Below, in pieces: positions 42,481-51,989 of a stretch of 64,000 nt of DNA (position 1 is its first letter; the number at the start of each line of letters is the position of its first letter). The stretch lies in assembly GCA_022072405.1 (NCBI GenBank), contig JAJVHX010000016.1:22729-86728 (forward strand), written 5' to 3'. The notes beneath the pieces were generated by a model that ran no database searches, was not told where the DNA came from, and was given only the letters and a program-made list of their open reading frames with translations. The position numbers and the translations under genes are program-made. The stretch comes from Phycisphaerae bacterium (GTDB lineage Bacteria > Planctomycetota > Phycisphaerae > UBA1845 > CAIVHJ01).

Positions 42481-42641
42481 GAACTGCTGTCACCGATCAT
42501 TACGAGTGAGTCCCGTTGTTCGGGACGATCAAGGAATCGAGCCGAAAGACAACTCCCATGATGTCGGCGAGATTCCTCGCTTCGCTCGGAATGACCACTG
42601 TTGGTTCAGGTGAGTACTTTTGCTTTCACAGGAGAATCTGA

Positions 42642-42980
42642 ATGTTCGGTAGCCTGGGTAACTTGGCTCAATTAATTAAGCAGGCGGGGCAGTTGCGTGA
42701 AAATATGGCCCGGATGCAGGAGGAACTGGCCAAACGAACTTTTGAAGCCGACACCGGCGCCGGATTGGTACGCGTCACTGTAAACGGTCGCAGCGAACTG
42801 CTGAGCCTGAAAATATCTCCCCAGGCGGTGGGCGATGTCGAGCTGCTGGAAGATTTGATCAAAGGAGCCATTAACCTGGCCAATCAGCGGGCCCAGGAGT
42901 GCCTTAAGTCCGAGATGTCCAAGTTGACGGGGGGCGTCTCTATTCCGGGGTTGGAGAATATTCTCAACGAAGCGCGTTAA
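42642..42980 (+). CDS. YbaB/EbfC nucleoid-associated protein
   Basis: 112 residues. MFGSLGNLAQLIKQAGQLRENMARMQEELAKR forms the coiled-coil half, followed by GLVRVTVNGRSELLSLKISPQAVGDVELLEDLIKGAINLANQRAQE, standard for this DNA-binding family. Position between dnaX and recR confirms it. A GAGAATCTG site precedes the ATG. The role is in nucleoid structure and possibly recombination with RecR. Confidence 0.93.
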   Translation: MFGSLGNLAQLIKQAGQLRENMARMQEELAKRTFEADTGAGLVRVTVNGRSELLSLKISPQAVGDVELLEDLIKGAINLANQRAQECLKSEMSKLTGGVSIPGLENILNEAR

Positions 42981-42996
42981 GCAGGCGCGGACGGTC

Positions 42997-43584
42997 ATGC
43001 GTGTACAATCGCTGGAACATCTGAAGGACGAACTGCAGAAACTGCCGGGTATCGGAGCGCGGACCGCAGAACGTCTCACTTTTCACCTGCTGCGGGCCAG
43101 TCGAGAAGAAGCTCAGCAGTTGGCCCAGGCGATTCTGAATCTCAAGGAAACTGTCCGTCACTGCCGAATATGTTTTAACCTGACCGAGGAAGACCCCTGT
43201 CAGATCTGCTCCGACCCGCAGCGTCAATCACAACAGGTCTGGGTTGTTGAACAGCCCAAGGATTTGCTGGCACTCGAAGCGACCGGACTGGTGCACGGAC
43301 GTTATCATGTACTGTTAGGTCATATCTCGCCACTCGAAAACATCGGCCCAGGAGATCTGACCTTCGATGCCTTGCTAGATCGGATAAAATCAGAGCGGAT
43401 TGAAGAGGTCGTCTTAGCAACCAACCCGACTATGGAAGGCGACGGGACCGCCTTATACCTGATGAGTATGGTTGAACCGCTTGGCGTGCGTGTCACTCGA
43501 CTGGCTCGTGGATTAGCAGTCGGTTCACCTCTCGAATATGCCACACCCGCCATGCTTGAAGCTGCCATTCGCGGCCGATCCTGA
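42997..43584 (+). CDS. recR: Recombination mediator RecR
   Basis: 195 residues. The helix-hairpin-helix LPGIGARTAERLTFHLL is followed by a four-Cys zinc finger (CRICFNLTEEDPCQICSDPQR) and a Toprim domain with VVEQPKDLLALEATG and LATNPTMEGDGTALYLMSM. RecR with RecO/RecF loads RecA at gaps. It starts 16 bases after ybaB. The convergent-looking start ATG 42997 is preceded by GCGCGGAC without a strong Shine-Dalgarno, suggesting coupling to ybaB. Confidence 0.96.
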   Translation: MRVQSLEHLKDELQKLPGIGARTAERLTFHLLRASREEAQQLAQAILNLKETVRHCRICFNLTEEDPCQICSDPQRQSQQVWVVEQPKDLLALEATGLVHGRYHVLLGHISPLENIGPGDLTFDALLDRIKSERIEEVVLATNPTMEGDGTALYLMSMVEPLGVRVTRLARGLAVGSPLEYATPAMLEAAIRGRS

Positions 43585-43709
43585 TTTCTAAAATATATTT
43601 TACTTGACCTGCTCGATTTTAATCTTTCATTCCCTCTACTGCGGACGCTGTGCAATTTGCGAGCCAAATGTTTCGCGCTACGTTCCCAATTACGGTATAA
43701 TGTAAAGCG

Positions 43710-45158
43710 ATGTCTCAATATTTATCACAAATTCCGTCTCAACAGATGCGACAGGAACAGCGACTGACTCCACAGCTGATCCAGTCGATGAACATTCTCC
43801 AGTTGAATATCACCGCCCTGGAACAGCGCATTCAGGAGGAGCTGGAACGGAATCCGATTCTGGAATTTCAGCCGGATGATGGTGTGGAAGCCGCAATGCC
43901 TGCGGAAGAGTCGGCACCTGCTGAACCGCCCTCGGTTCAGGAACAAAATAATATCGAAGTGCTCGAATGGCTCAGCGAACAGTATGACCTGGACGGGGTC
44001 GATCGACCGACGGTCTCCCTGCGTGAATCGGGTGAGCGGGATAGCAAGCTGGACGCCATGGCCAACACCGCCAGCCGTCCGACGAATCTCTATGAACATC
44101 TGCAGGCCCAGTGGAACCTGGTGGAACTGGATCCGGACATGAAGCGGGCGGGCGAAGCCATCCTGAATTTTATCGAGGAAGACGGCTTGCTGCGTACGCC
44201 GATGGCAGACATTGCCCAGACCATCCGACCACCGCTGGAAATCGCTGTCGTCGAAGCGACATTGGTGAAAATACAACAGCTGGAACCGGTCGGTGTCGGA
44301 GCCCGCTCACTGCAGGAAACGCTGCTGCTACAACTGAAGATGCTGCCGGGCGACAATTCGCTGGAAGAAAACCTGATCCGGGATCATTTTGAAGATCTGC
44401 TCAAAAACCGCCTGCCCCAGATCGCCAAAGCACTCGACACCTCCATCGATGAACTGAAAGAGTCGTTAAAAGTATTAGCCCGACTGACGCCCACTCCCGG
44501 TTTGTCGGTGGGGGATAGGGATGTACCAACGATCAAACCCGATGTCATCGTTGAGTATGATGAAAATGGCCAGGGGTATACGGTGCGGTTGGCGCGGGGT
44601 AATGAGCCTCGCCTGCACATCTCCAAACGATATCTGGATATGCTCAAGGACCGCAGCCAGGACAAAGACGCCCGCGACTATCTGAAGAAACAGTACGAAT
44701 CAGCGACCGCTTTAATTGATGCCATTGCCTTTCGCAAGAACCGACTGCTCGAAGTAGCCCAGGCCGTGGTCGAGCGGCAGCAGGATTTTTTTGATCAGGG
44801 TCCACAGGCGATGAAAGTGCTGCGCATGAGCGAACTGGCGGAGCAGTTTTCCTGTGATCCTTCCACCATCAGTCGTACTGTTGCGGATAAGTATCTGCAG
44901 GCGCCCCGTGGAATCTACCCGCTGAGGGAGTTTTTTGTCGGCGGTACGGAAAACCGCGTGGGAGAGACGACCAGCTGGGACAGCGTCAAAGCCCGCGTGC
45001 AGGAGTTAATCAACCAGGAGGATAAAACCAACCCGCTGAGCGATGATCAGGTGGCGGCGATGATGTGTACCGAGGGTGTGGACATCTCCCGCCGTACCGT
45101 TGCCAAATATCGCCAGCAACTCAATATCGCTACCGCGCGCCAGCGTAAAGTTTTTTAA
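43710..45158 (+). CDS. rpoN: RNA polymerase sigma-54 factor
   Basis: 482 residues. Region I (about 1-50) is Gln-rich with QEQRLTPQLIQSMNILQLNITALEQRIQEELERNP, the activator-responsive part. The core-binding domain follows, then a helix-turn-helix (RMSELAEQFSCDPSTISRTVADKYLQAPRG) and the C-terminal RpoN box SRRTVAKYRQQL, which reads the -24 element and differs from the consensus ARRTVAKYR only at the first residue. No enhancer-binding activator is encoded nearby, but a PAS sensor kinase lies 1 kb downstream. Confidence 0.96.
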   Translation: MSQYLSQIPSQQMRQEQRLTPQLIQSMNILQLNITALEQRIQEELERNPILEFQPDDGVEAAMPAEESAPAEPPSVQEQNNIEVLEWLSEQYDLDGVDRPTVSLRESGERDSKLDAMANTASRPTNLYEHLQAQWNLVELDPDMKRAGEAILNFIEEDGLLRTPMADIAQTIRPPLEIAVVEATLVKIQQLEPVGVGARSLQETLLLQLKMLPGDNSLEENLIRDHFEDLLKNRLPQIAKALDTSIDELKESLKVLARLTPTPGLSVGDRDVPTIKPDVIVEYDENGQGYTVRLARGNEPRLHISKRYLDMLKDRSQDKDARDYLKKQYESATALIDAIAFRKNRLLEVAQAVVERQQDFFDQGPQAMKVLRMSELAEQFSCDPSTISRTVADKYLQAPRGIYPLREFFVGGTENRVGETTSWDSVKARVQELINQEDKTNPLSDDQVAAMMCTEGVDISRRTVAKYRQQLNIATARQRKVF

Positions 45159-45272
45159 ACCGACGCCGCCGGATTGAGGTGGTCGCGCAGACAGTGCGGG
45201 CCCGGTGATCCACAAACCTTTCGAGACCAGCCGCTGTTGATATATCAACACCGACAATCTGCTAATGTTGTC

Positions 45273-46193
45273 ATGATCAACCGCTGGTGGCTGATAACCG
45301 GAATCATGTTGTTGCTACAACCGGGCTGTGCAACTACAGAGCCGAACTCAACACCGGTTCCTTATGATCTTCGGCTGGTACCCAATGAACCCGCCTCGAC
45401 CGTATTCCCCGATCGCACCCCAGGTGCCCAAGCCATGCCGACATTGGCAGAAACGACGATCTTGGAGATTCATCTTTATATCTGGAAATTCGCCGCACCC
45501 GCGCCGGCCTACAGCGGTTATGAAGCACTGTGGAACCATCTGAATGAATCCCCGGTGGGGGTAGATGAGTTGTTGCGGATCAAGCGCAATGGCTGGCGGG
45601 TCGGCGTGGGCAATGATGCCTCCTGGGCAGCCGTTCGGGCTTTGCTGTTGCGGCCCGAACCGGTGGTTTCTGCCAGTGAGATCGTCGCCCTGCCCGGTCA
45701 GAATATCACCTTGCAGTTGCAGGAAGGGGTCTCCAGTTCAACTGAAGTGTTGTTCCATTTTGATGATCAGATGGAGCTGCATGGTGCTCGCTACCAGACA
45801 GGTTTGCCGGCCCTGCGGCTGGAACTGGCGGTCGATTACGAGGAATTGACCCGCCTGGGTATGAAAATTACACCAGAGTTGCTCCGTCAGGGTAATCATC
45901 TGACCGCAGCGGAGCAATGGTCCCAGCCAGGAGTGACGGTGGAACAGCCGGAGATCTTTGATTTCCTCGCCTTTACTGTGGCGATGAAGATGGGTGATTT
46001 TCTGCTGATTGGACCCGGCCCACACGCTGCACAAACCCATCTGCTGGGCAATTATTTTACATCACAAATTCAGGGGACTCTGAGACAGGAGTTTATTTAC
46101 TGCATCGTTCCCCGGTATTATCAGCGTTCACTGAAATGGCCGAGATCCACCGGCTTGGTACAGGATAGCAGTAATGACCAGCGTATGGAATAA
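45273..46193 (+). CDS. Hypothetical lipoprotein
   Basis: 306 residues from ATG 45273 rather than the open frame upstream, because the protein then begins MINRWWLITGIMLLLQPGCATTE, a lipoprotein signal with Cys acylation site. The body has LAETTILEIHLYIWKFAAPAPAYSGYEALWNHLNE and an alternating beta pattern; I recognise no domain. The gene overlaps the histidine kinase start by 20 bases, so they are probably co-expressed and it may be an envelope partner of that kinase. Confidence 0.65.
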   Translation: MINRWWLITGIMLLLQPGCATTEPNSTPVPYDLRLVPNEPASTVFPDRTPGAQAMPTLAETTILEIHLYIWKFAAPAPAYSGYEALWNHLNESPVGVDELLRIKRNGWRVGVGNDASWAAVRALLLRPEPVVSASEIVALPGQNITLQLQEGVSSSTEVLFHFDDQMELHGARYQTGLPALRLELAVDYEELTRLGMKITPELLRQGNHLTAAEQWSQPGVTVEQPEIFDFLAFTVAMKMGDFLLIGPGPHAAQTHLLGNYFTSQIQGTLRQEFIYCIVPRYYQRSLKWPRSTGLVQDSSNDQRME

Positions 46194-47283
46194 ATGGTTC
46201 TCTGGTGAAACCGAAGTTCTGATGACCGCGCTGCAGCGCTGGCCCGGGGCGGTGCTGCTCATGGACGAGGAATTGAATATCCAGTGGAGCAATGACCGCA
46301 CCGCTGAATTATTTGCCCAGCCGGCCGCACAATTATCCGGAAAACCGCTCAGTGAATTTCTGGGTACGCAGCGCCAGCCGCAACTACGCCGATTACTCAA
46401 GCGATTAATCCAGCCGGGAAATAACCGATCGCTGACCCTTCGTCGAGTTTCTCATCAGGGAGAGTTATGCAGCCTGCAGATTTTCGCTGTGCCGTTAAGT
46501 GATCAGCACAATTCCGGGCCGGTGGTGGTCCTGCTCAACGATCTGACCGACGATTTCCGCCGTATGGAGGTGATTTTCCAGCGGCAGAAAATGCAGGCAT
46601 TGACGCGGATGGCCGGCCATTTTGCACATCATTTCAATAATCTATTGGGCAGTCTGGTGACCACGATTGATTTCGCCCGTCATGCCCCGGACGCGCCCAC
46701 GCTGCGCCGCACCCTTACCAGTTGTAATGAAACGCTGCAACGAGCGGTGACGCTTGTGAATGAGATATTGGCTTTTGCCGAAGCCGACTATCGGCAGGGG
46801 GATCTCGCCGATCTGACTGAAACATTGCTCTATGTCTTGCAGGATTATCAGGATCAGATCACACACCGTCAGATCGAGCTGGAAGTTCGCCTGGGTGAAA
46901 CACCGGTGGTTGAAATTCCACGACAACAGCTCATGGCAGTTTTCGGTCATGTCATTCGCAATGCGTTGGAAGCGCTGCCCCAGGGTGGTCGGCTGGTGGT
47001 GGAATCATGGAGCACCAAGCAATGGTATCATTGTCGCGTCATCGATTTTGGCAGCGGTATCCCCTATCACCTCCAGCCGCATATTTTTGATCCATTTTTC
47101 AGCACCAAGCAGGGACTCCGTGAACCAACGGATCAGCGTAACCATTATGGATTGGGTCTTTCTGTGGTTCGGGGAATCGTGCATGAATTGGGCGGTGACG
47201 TTGCACTTCAATCTATTCCAGGCCAATCGACCAGCGTTGAAATTAAAATTCCCATTCATCACTACTTCGATGGAAAGTCCTGA
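46174..47283 (+). CDS. PAS-domain sensor histidine kinase, NtrB-like
   Basis: 369 residues, no transmembrane helix. A PAS domain (about 20-125, AVLLMDEELNIQWSNDRTAELFAQPAAQLSGKPLSEFLG) leads to a dimerisation helix with the phosphoacceptor His in GHFAHHFNNLLGSL. The ATPase domain follows, with N box FGHVIRNALEALPQGGRL, G1 DFGSGIPYHLQPHIFDPFFSTK and G2 GLGLSVVRGIVHELGG. This architecture is close to NtrB-like kinases, which work with sigma-54 activators, and rpoN lies just upstream. No response regulator is adjacent. The first bases overlap the lipoprotein gene. Confidence 0.9.
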   Translation: MTSVWNKWFSGETEVLMTALQRWPGAVLLMDEELNIQWSNDRTAELFAQPAAQLSGKPLSEFLGTQRQPQLRRLLKRLIQPGNNRSLTLRRVSHQGELCSLQIFAVPLSDQHNSGPVVVLLNDLTDDFRRMEVIFQRQKMQALTRMAGHFAHHFNNLLGSLVTTIDFARHAPDAPTLRRTLTSCNETLQRAVTLVNEILAFAEADYRQGDLADLTETLLYVLQDYQDQITHRQIELEVRLGETPVVEIPRQQLMAVFGHVIRNALEALPQGGRLVVESWSTKQWYHCRVIDFGSGIPYHLQPHIFDPFFSTKQGLREPTDQRNHYGLGLSVVRGIVHELGGDVALQSIPGQSTSVEIKIPIHHYFDGKS

Positions 47284-47592
47284 TTCTGTTCTGTATAACT
47301 AATGCGTAACAGCTGTAATTCTTTAATGGATAACGATTTGCGGTGCCGTACCGATCAGAAGATTATTGGGCAATTATAATGATAACCTGATTCACTCATG
47401 CAACTTATTTATGGAAAACGGTTAATAAGCATCTATACTGTTTCTACGGCTCGATCCTGACTGGCTCCCGCCGGTGGAAACGGATCACGATTTCAACTAC
47501 GGACTTTGTTGGTTTCGTAACGAAGGTAAATGCCTAGTTATGCTGTGTATATGGAGTCATGAAGCAGGCTCCTGGATGCCGAATAGCTTACT
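47284..47592. other. Intergenic region
   Basis: About 310 AT-rich bases with no ORF or RNA gene seen. TATACT at about 47435 may be part of a promoter for the next gene, but its -35 is unclear. Confidence 0.35.
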
Positions 47593-48462
47593 ATGAATAC
47601 TCTGAAATCCATCAAAGGTCTGGTTTGTATATTACTGGCTATTTTTCTGACCGGCGCCTTCTGGGCAGAGCGACCCAATTGTTCAACAGGAAATGATTCT
47701 GTAAATGTGAGTGCACCAGTTGTCGCCCAGCAACTTCCATTACTTATAATCGAAAAACCGCAAATCGATCTCCGCTCCTCTGACCCAATACAATTTTTAC
47801 AACAATGTCGTGCTTATTATGCCTCCACAGTTCGCGACTATCAGTGCACCTTCACCAAGCAGGAGCTGTTACCAGCGGGCCTGAGCCTGCAGCAGGTATC
47901 CGAGATTAAATTCCGGGAAAATCCCTTCAGCGTTTTCATGCATATAACTCAAAATCCGGATCGTGCCCGGCGCGTTCTGTATGTCAAGGGTCGTCACGTA
48001 GACGGGGGCATGGAGTATGCAGTCGTCCAGCCGGAAGGGCCGATCGCGCGATTACTGGTCAAGAGCGTCCTGCGGCCTATATATGGAGCTGAAGCCGAAG
48101 AAGCTTCACGGCGGGCGATTGATGAGTTTGGATTTGGGCGCAGTCTGGATTTGATTCTGCAATATGCCGAATTGGCAACCTCGCAGGGTTACCCGGCGAT
48201 GAGCTATCAGGGTGAGGGGCAGCTCAATGGCCGACCCACTTTTGTATTTCATCGGGTCTTGCCCTACACCGGGCCGGAATCACCCTGGCCTGACGCACTG
48301 CTGATTATTCATCTGGATCAGGAACTGTTCTTGCCGATCGCCTGCTTCGCATACGCTGATCTGCAGAAAGAACAATTACTCGGCATTTATCAATACACGA
48401 ATATCCAGCTCAATATCGGGTTGACCGAACGCGATTTCGACCCGCTGACCTATGGATTGTGA
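47593..48462 (+). CDS. DUF1571-like secreted protein
   Basis: 289 residues with a signal peptide (LVCILLAIFLTGAFWA). From about 75 on, the segment QFLQQCRAYYASTVRDYQCTFTKQELLPAGLSLQQVSEIKFRENPFSVFMHI followed by RVLYVKGRH fits the DUF1571 family of exported proteins, which resembles lipoprotein carriers such as LolA in its curved beta fold. Role unknown. It is widely found in planctomycetes. Downstream is an epimerase gene with no clear link. Confidence 0.7.
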   Translation: MNTLKSIKGLVCILLAIFLTGAFWAERPNCSTGNDSVNVSAPVVAQQLPLLIIEKPQIDLRSSDPIQFLQQCRAYYASTVRDYQCTFTKQELLPAGLSLQQVSEIKFRENPFSVFMHITQNPDRARRVLYVKGRHVDGGMEYAVVQPEGPIARLLVKSVLRPIYGAEAEEASRRAIDEFGFGRSLDLILQYAELATSQGYPAMSYQGEGQLNGRPTFVFHRVLPYTGPESPWPDALLIIHLDQELFLPIACFAYADLQKEQLLGIYQYTNIQLNIGLTERDFDPLTYGL

Positions 48463-48562
48463 TTTTCGTCTGATGTCCTTGCCTGCCGCACATCACTACG
48501 CTTGACCTGCCGTAGCGCTGTTTATACCTTATTACCTTCTTACTAACTAAAGGATTCACGGA

Positions 48563-49567
48563 ATGAACCTGGTTACTGGTGCGACCGGATTGTTGGGCAG
48601 CCACATCGTTGAGCAGCTGTGTCGCCGTCGGCTTCCGGTTCGCGTACTGGCGCGGCCCACCAGCGACCAGACTTGGCTGAAAACCGTGCCGGTCGAAATC
48701 GTGCATGGCGATGTAACCGATTACAACTCGCTGGAACGGGCCATGCACGGCGTCACCACGGTATTTCATTCCGCCGCTCGGGTGGGAGATTGGGGGCCAT
48801 GGGAAGAATTTCAACAGATTACGATCGACGGTACGGCGAATGTAATCCGTGCCGCAGAGCTGCAACACTGCCGACGTTTTATTCATATCAGTTCCATCAG
48901 CGTCTATGGTTACGTGGATGGTGAGGGGCGGGTGGTTGATGAGACTGCGGCGCTGGGCTGTGGTGGAGTGCATAAATGGTCTTATTACACCCGGGCCAAG
49001 ATAGAAGCGGAGAAACTGATCTGGGCGGCTCAGCAACGGGGTCCGGTCGCCTATACGGTGATCCGGCCCAGCTGGTTATATGGCGAGCGCGATCGAACCA
49101 CAATGGGGCGACTGATCCAGAGCATTCGCAGCGGCAAAGCCAAATTGCTGGGGGATGGTAATAATCGACTCAATGTCGTACACGCAGCCAATGTCGCGGA
49201 AGCTTGTATCCTGGCGGCTGAAAAAGATAACGCCATCGGACAAGCCTACAATTGCAGCAATGATGGTGTTCTAACTCAACAGCAGTATTTCACTCTTGTT
49301 GCACAAGCGATCAAGGCTATGCCACCTTCCCGTAAAGTCCCATATCGAATCGCCTACAGCGCCGCCTTTCTGCTCGAATGTCTCTACCGCTTAATGAATT
49401 CCAAATCACCGCCCCTGGTCACCCGCTACTCAGTGTGGCTGCTGGGACGGCGCAGCTTTTTTGAAACTCGGAAGGCCTGCACCCATCTCGGCTGGAAATC
49501 GTCTATTTCCTATGAGGAAGGCATACCACGGGCCGTACAGGATTATCTAAAACACGCTGCCAGTTAA
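48563..49567 (+). CDS. NAD(P)-dependent epimerase/dehydratase (extended SDR)
   Basis: 334 residues. The Rossmann motif VTGATGLLGSHIVEQLCRR begins at residue 4; the active-site pattern is SSISVYGYVDGEG then WSYYTRAKIEAEKL (YxxxK). RPSWLYGERDRTTMGRLI and NVVHAANVAEA are typical of the 3-beta-hydroxysteroid dehydrogenase-like group. The substrate could be a nucleotide sugar or a sterol/hopanoid-like alcohol. The ATG has AAAGGATTC upstream. Confidence 0.85.
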   Translation: MNLVTGATGLLGSHIVEQLCRRRLPVRVLARPTSDQTWLKTVPVEIVHGDVTDYNSLERAMHGVTTVFHSAARVGDWGPWEEFQQITIDGTANVIRAAELQHCRRFIHISSISVYGYVDGEGRVVDETAALGCGGVHKWSYYTRAKIEAEKLIWAAQQRGPVAYTVIRPSWLYGERDRTTMGRLIQSIRSGKAKLLGDGNNRLNVVHAANVAEACILAAEKDNAIGQAYNCSNDGVLTQQQYFTLVAQAIKAMPPSRKVPYRIAYSAAFLLECLYRLMNSKSPPLVTRYSVWLLGRRSFFETRKACTHLGWKSSISYEEGIPRAVQDYLKHAAS

Positions 49568-49593
49568 GCCTGGCGACATTCCTTCGGCGGTTA

Positions 49594-50586
49594 TTACAAC
49601 TTCCTCACCTGCCGGATTTGCGGCGGACGTTCAAACTGCTGAGTTTTGAGAGAGAGGACGGCTGCTTCGATCGTGGCCATCGTTTCGAGATGGCTGCCCA
49701 GGAAATGTGTCGGTTCCTGTGGTCGCCTGCTGAATTCTGATACCGCCCAGTTCAGGGACTGCAGATAATCATCAGTAGTGACCCGCTGGAGCATGATCTT
49801 GTCTTGATCGGGTGCAGTATATTCGCTGCCCAGATGGTTGATTTCTATTCGCCCGGCTAAGCCTTGCAGTTCTAATTGATAACTGGCTGCTCCCTGATGA
49901 TGGAGAATTGAAATCACACCTGCAACACCCGTGGAGGTCCGCACCAGGGCACTGTAAGCAGCGGTGTGTATCGGTACTGGTTTGGGCAGATGACTGGCTT
50001 GAACCAGAATTTGACTGATTGGGCCTAACTTTTCGATCAGGTATTCCAGCCAGGCATAGGCGGAGACAATCCAGATCATATGATCAAGTGAACAATTCGG
50101 TTCACTTTCCAGGATAAATTGATCGGCAGGGGTGTGAATCTGTAAGTGAAGATTTAGTAATCCTATTTTATCCAGATGGCTGGGCCAGACTTCATACGCC
50201 TGCTCATTGCGCCAGAACTGATGAATGATTAAAGGGTGAACATGACCGTTAAGCAGTTCGACAACCCGCTGGCTGGTAGCCCAATCCCAGAATGGTGGCC
50301 AAGCCGACCACAGATTGACTGGCCGACCGCAGGCGATAATTTTTTCCAGCCAGGAGTGGGCTAGAGTCGGCGGTAAGGCGAGGATCAGTAAATCCAGCTC
50401 CTCGCGAATTACCAATGCGCGCGGATCAGAGTATTGCTGGATTGGCTTCACATCGGTTAATGCAGCAGCTTCAGATTCACCGCCAGTCATCGCCACTGCA
50501 CACAGATCGAGCTGCGGAATTCGATGCAGAGCGGTAATTATGGGTCGCCCCCAGGTTGGGTGAAGGATTATACCGGTTTTCAGCAT
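49594..50586 (-). CDS. Gfo/Idh/MocA-like oxidoreductase, divergent
   Basis: 330 residues. The layout suggests this family: an N-terminal Rossmann-like half (GIILHPTWGRPIITALHRIPQLDLCAVAMTG, then REELDLLILALPPTLAHSWLEKIIACGRPVNLW) and a larger C-terminal alpha/beta half with GVAGVISILHHQ. The usual GxGxxG is replaced by HPTWGRP, and the Lys of the 'EKP' motif is absent (GRPVNLWSA), so catalysis and NAD binding are doubtful. It may be a non-catalytic relative. It converges with the epimerase. Confidence 0.55.
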   Translation of the reverse strand: MLKTGIILHPTWGRPIITALHRIPQLDLCAVAMTGGESEAAALTDVKPIQQYSDPRALVIREELDLLILALPPTLAHSWLEKIIACGRPVNLWSAWPPFWDWATSQRVVELLNGHVHPLIIHQFWRNEQAYEVWPSHLDKIGLLNLHLQIHTPADQFILESEPNCSLDHMIWIVSAYAWLEYLIEKLGPISQILVQASHLPKPVPIHTAAYSALVRTSTGVAGVISILHHQGAASYQLELQGLAGRIEINHLGSEYTAPDQDKIMLQRVTTDDYLQSLNWAVSEFSRRPQEPTHFLGSHLETMATIEAAVLSLKTQQFERPPQIRQVRKL

Positions 50587-50936
50587 GATTGTTTAACTGG
50601 TTATCTGATAATAGTTAATGAGCATTTTTTACTGAATGCCAGACCTGCTGAATATTATACCAGAAATTTGTGATATCGGGCGTAATTGCGGCTATTTAAT
50701 AATGATAGAGCATTTTTTTTGACTTACACTCTTATCCCTTCTAGCATTCCCTGACAGTATCGGTATGGACCAATCTTATTAGAGATTATCCAAACTGGCG
50801 AAGTTGGCAAATCGACATCAGCTCTACAGCGTATGGGGAATAGCGGGTTGATTGACGTACACGGATCGATACTACGGTTCACCCAGTGACTGTAGCCTAG
50901 AACGGGTAATGCAAAGGGGTCTGGAGGCGGAAAAGC
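50587..50936. other. Intergenic region
   Basis: About 350 AT-rich bases between divergent genes. No RNA gene, repeat or clear promoter was found. Confidence 0.35.
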
Positions 50937-51599
50937 ATGATTACAGCTGATCTAGAGGTCTTTTCACAGCTGGCGCGGATATACCTCTACACATATAACG
51001 AAGCTGGTTTTATCAATTATCTGAAACATCAGTGGACGACCGACGAACTGGTGCAGCTTCTGGAATCGGATGATCATGATCTGATCAAACTGGCTGCACT
51101 GGCACTTGGCCTGGTAGGGAAAATTGAGCATTCCGCACAATTGGTCAAGGCATTGCAATCGGATGACAGCACTATCTGCGCCGTAGCTGAGTTCTCACTC
51201 TGGTCGATCTGGTACCGAGCGGCTGGTACCGATGCTGAGCTGCAACTGCGCAGCGTACATCACCAGACATATGAAACAGGCCGGGCGTTGGTTGAGCAAT
51301 TGCAGGTGGCCTATCCCGACTGGTCCGAAGTGTATCACCAATCCGGCATTCTCCATTTCAAAGCCCATCAGTTTGTATCCGCTCTGGACGATTTCAGAAC
51401 GGCATTGTTGCTGAACGAGTATCATTTCGGCGTTTTGGCAGCCATCGGCCATGTTCATACTCAACTGGGGATGTATTCCCAAGCTGAGGATTATTATCGC
51501 CAGGCATTGCAGATCCATCCTCGAATGTCTGGTGTGCGGCAGACACTCCAGGCCGTTCGCAGCTTGCAGGACAGCTCATCATCACTACCGATTGAATAA
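50937..51599 (+). CDS. HEAT/TPR-repeat protein
   Basis: 220 residues, cytoplasmic. The first part (about 33-90, ELVQLLESDDHDLIKLAALALGLVGKIEHSAQLVKALQSDDSTICAVAEFSLWSIW) has HEAT-like helical repeats. The second (about 120-205) has two or three TPR units (YHQSGILHFKAHQFVSALDDFRTALLLNEYHFGVLAAIGHVHTQLGMYSQAEDYYRQALQIHP). A scaffold role is likely; the partner is unknown. GGAGG lies about ten bases before the ATG. The gene directly precedes the large RNA locus. Confidence 0.75.
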   Translation: MITADLEVFSQLARIYLYTYNEAGFINYLKHQWTTDELVQLLESDDHDLIKLAALALGLVGKIEHSAQLVKALQSDDSTICAVAEFSLWSIWYRAAGTDAELQLRSVHHQTYETGRALVEQLQVAYPDWSEVYHQSGILHFKAHQFVSALDDFRTALLLNEYHFGVLAAIGHVHTQLGMYSQAEDYYRQALQIHPRMSGVRQTLQAVRSLQDSSSSLPIE

Positions 51600-51989
51600 T
51601 GTTTCTCCAAGAATTTCACAGCTCATACACACCCTATACAGACTGTTTTGTGTATAGCTTGTGGGTAAACGAGTTGCAAGAAAATCGGTTCATTTTTTCA
51701 AGAATATTCAGGGTTGTTAATTATTAAAAACCATGCTGTGATTTTCTATTATTATGAATTTTTGTGTAAAAATTTTATGGTTTTATTAAGCATCGCTAAC
51801 AATGTTCTGTGCTCAGCTTAAGTGTCAGCACAATTCTGGAAGTAGCCTTCATTGCCTGTTAGATCAATTCAGAGTGGCAAATTAACTTGCTTCAGCGGAT
51901 TCTTGAGCTAAAGTTTCATTGCGGTCGAATGAATGCCGTTGCTTGGCACCGAACTCTGATCCAGGCAACTCCGGTCAGACTTAAGGACA
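51600..51989. other. AT-rich leader region of the large RNA locus
   Basis: No ORF. The first ~230 bases are strongly A+T rich; the rest rises to normal composition and carries the candidate promoter at 51887-51914. Confidence 0.4.
51887..51914 (+). promoter_or_regulatory. Candidate promoter of the large structured RNA
   Basis: TTGCTT at 51887-51892 and TAAAGT at 51909-51914, 16 bases apart. It is the best-spaced pair upstream of the structured region, but only a moderate match. Confidence 0.35.
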
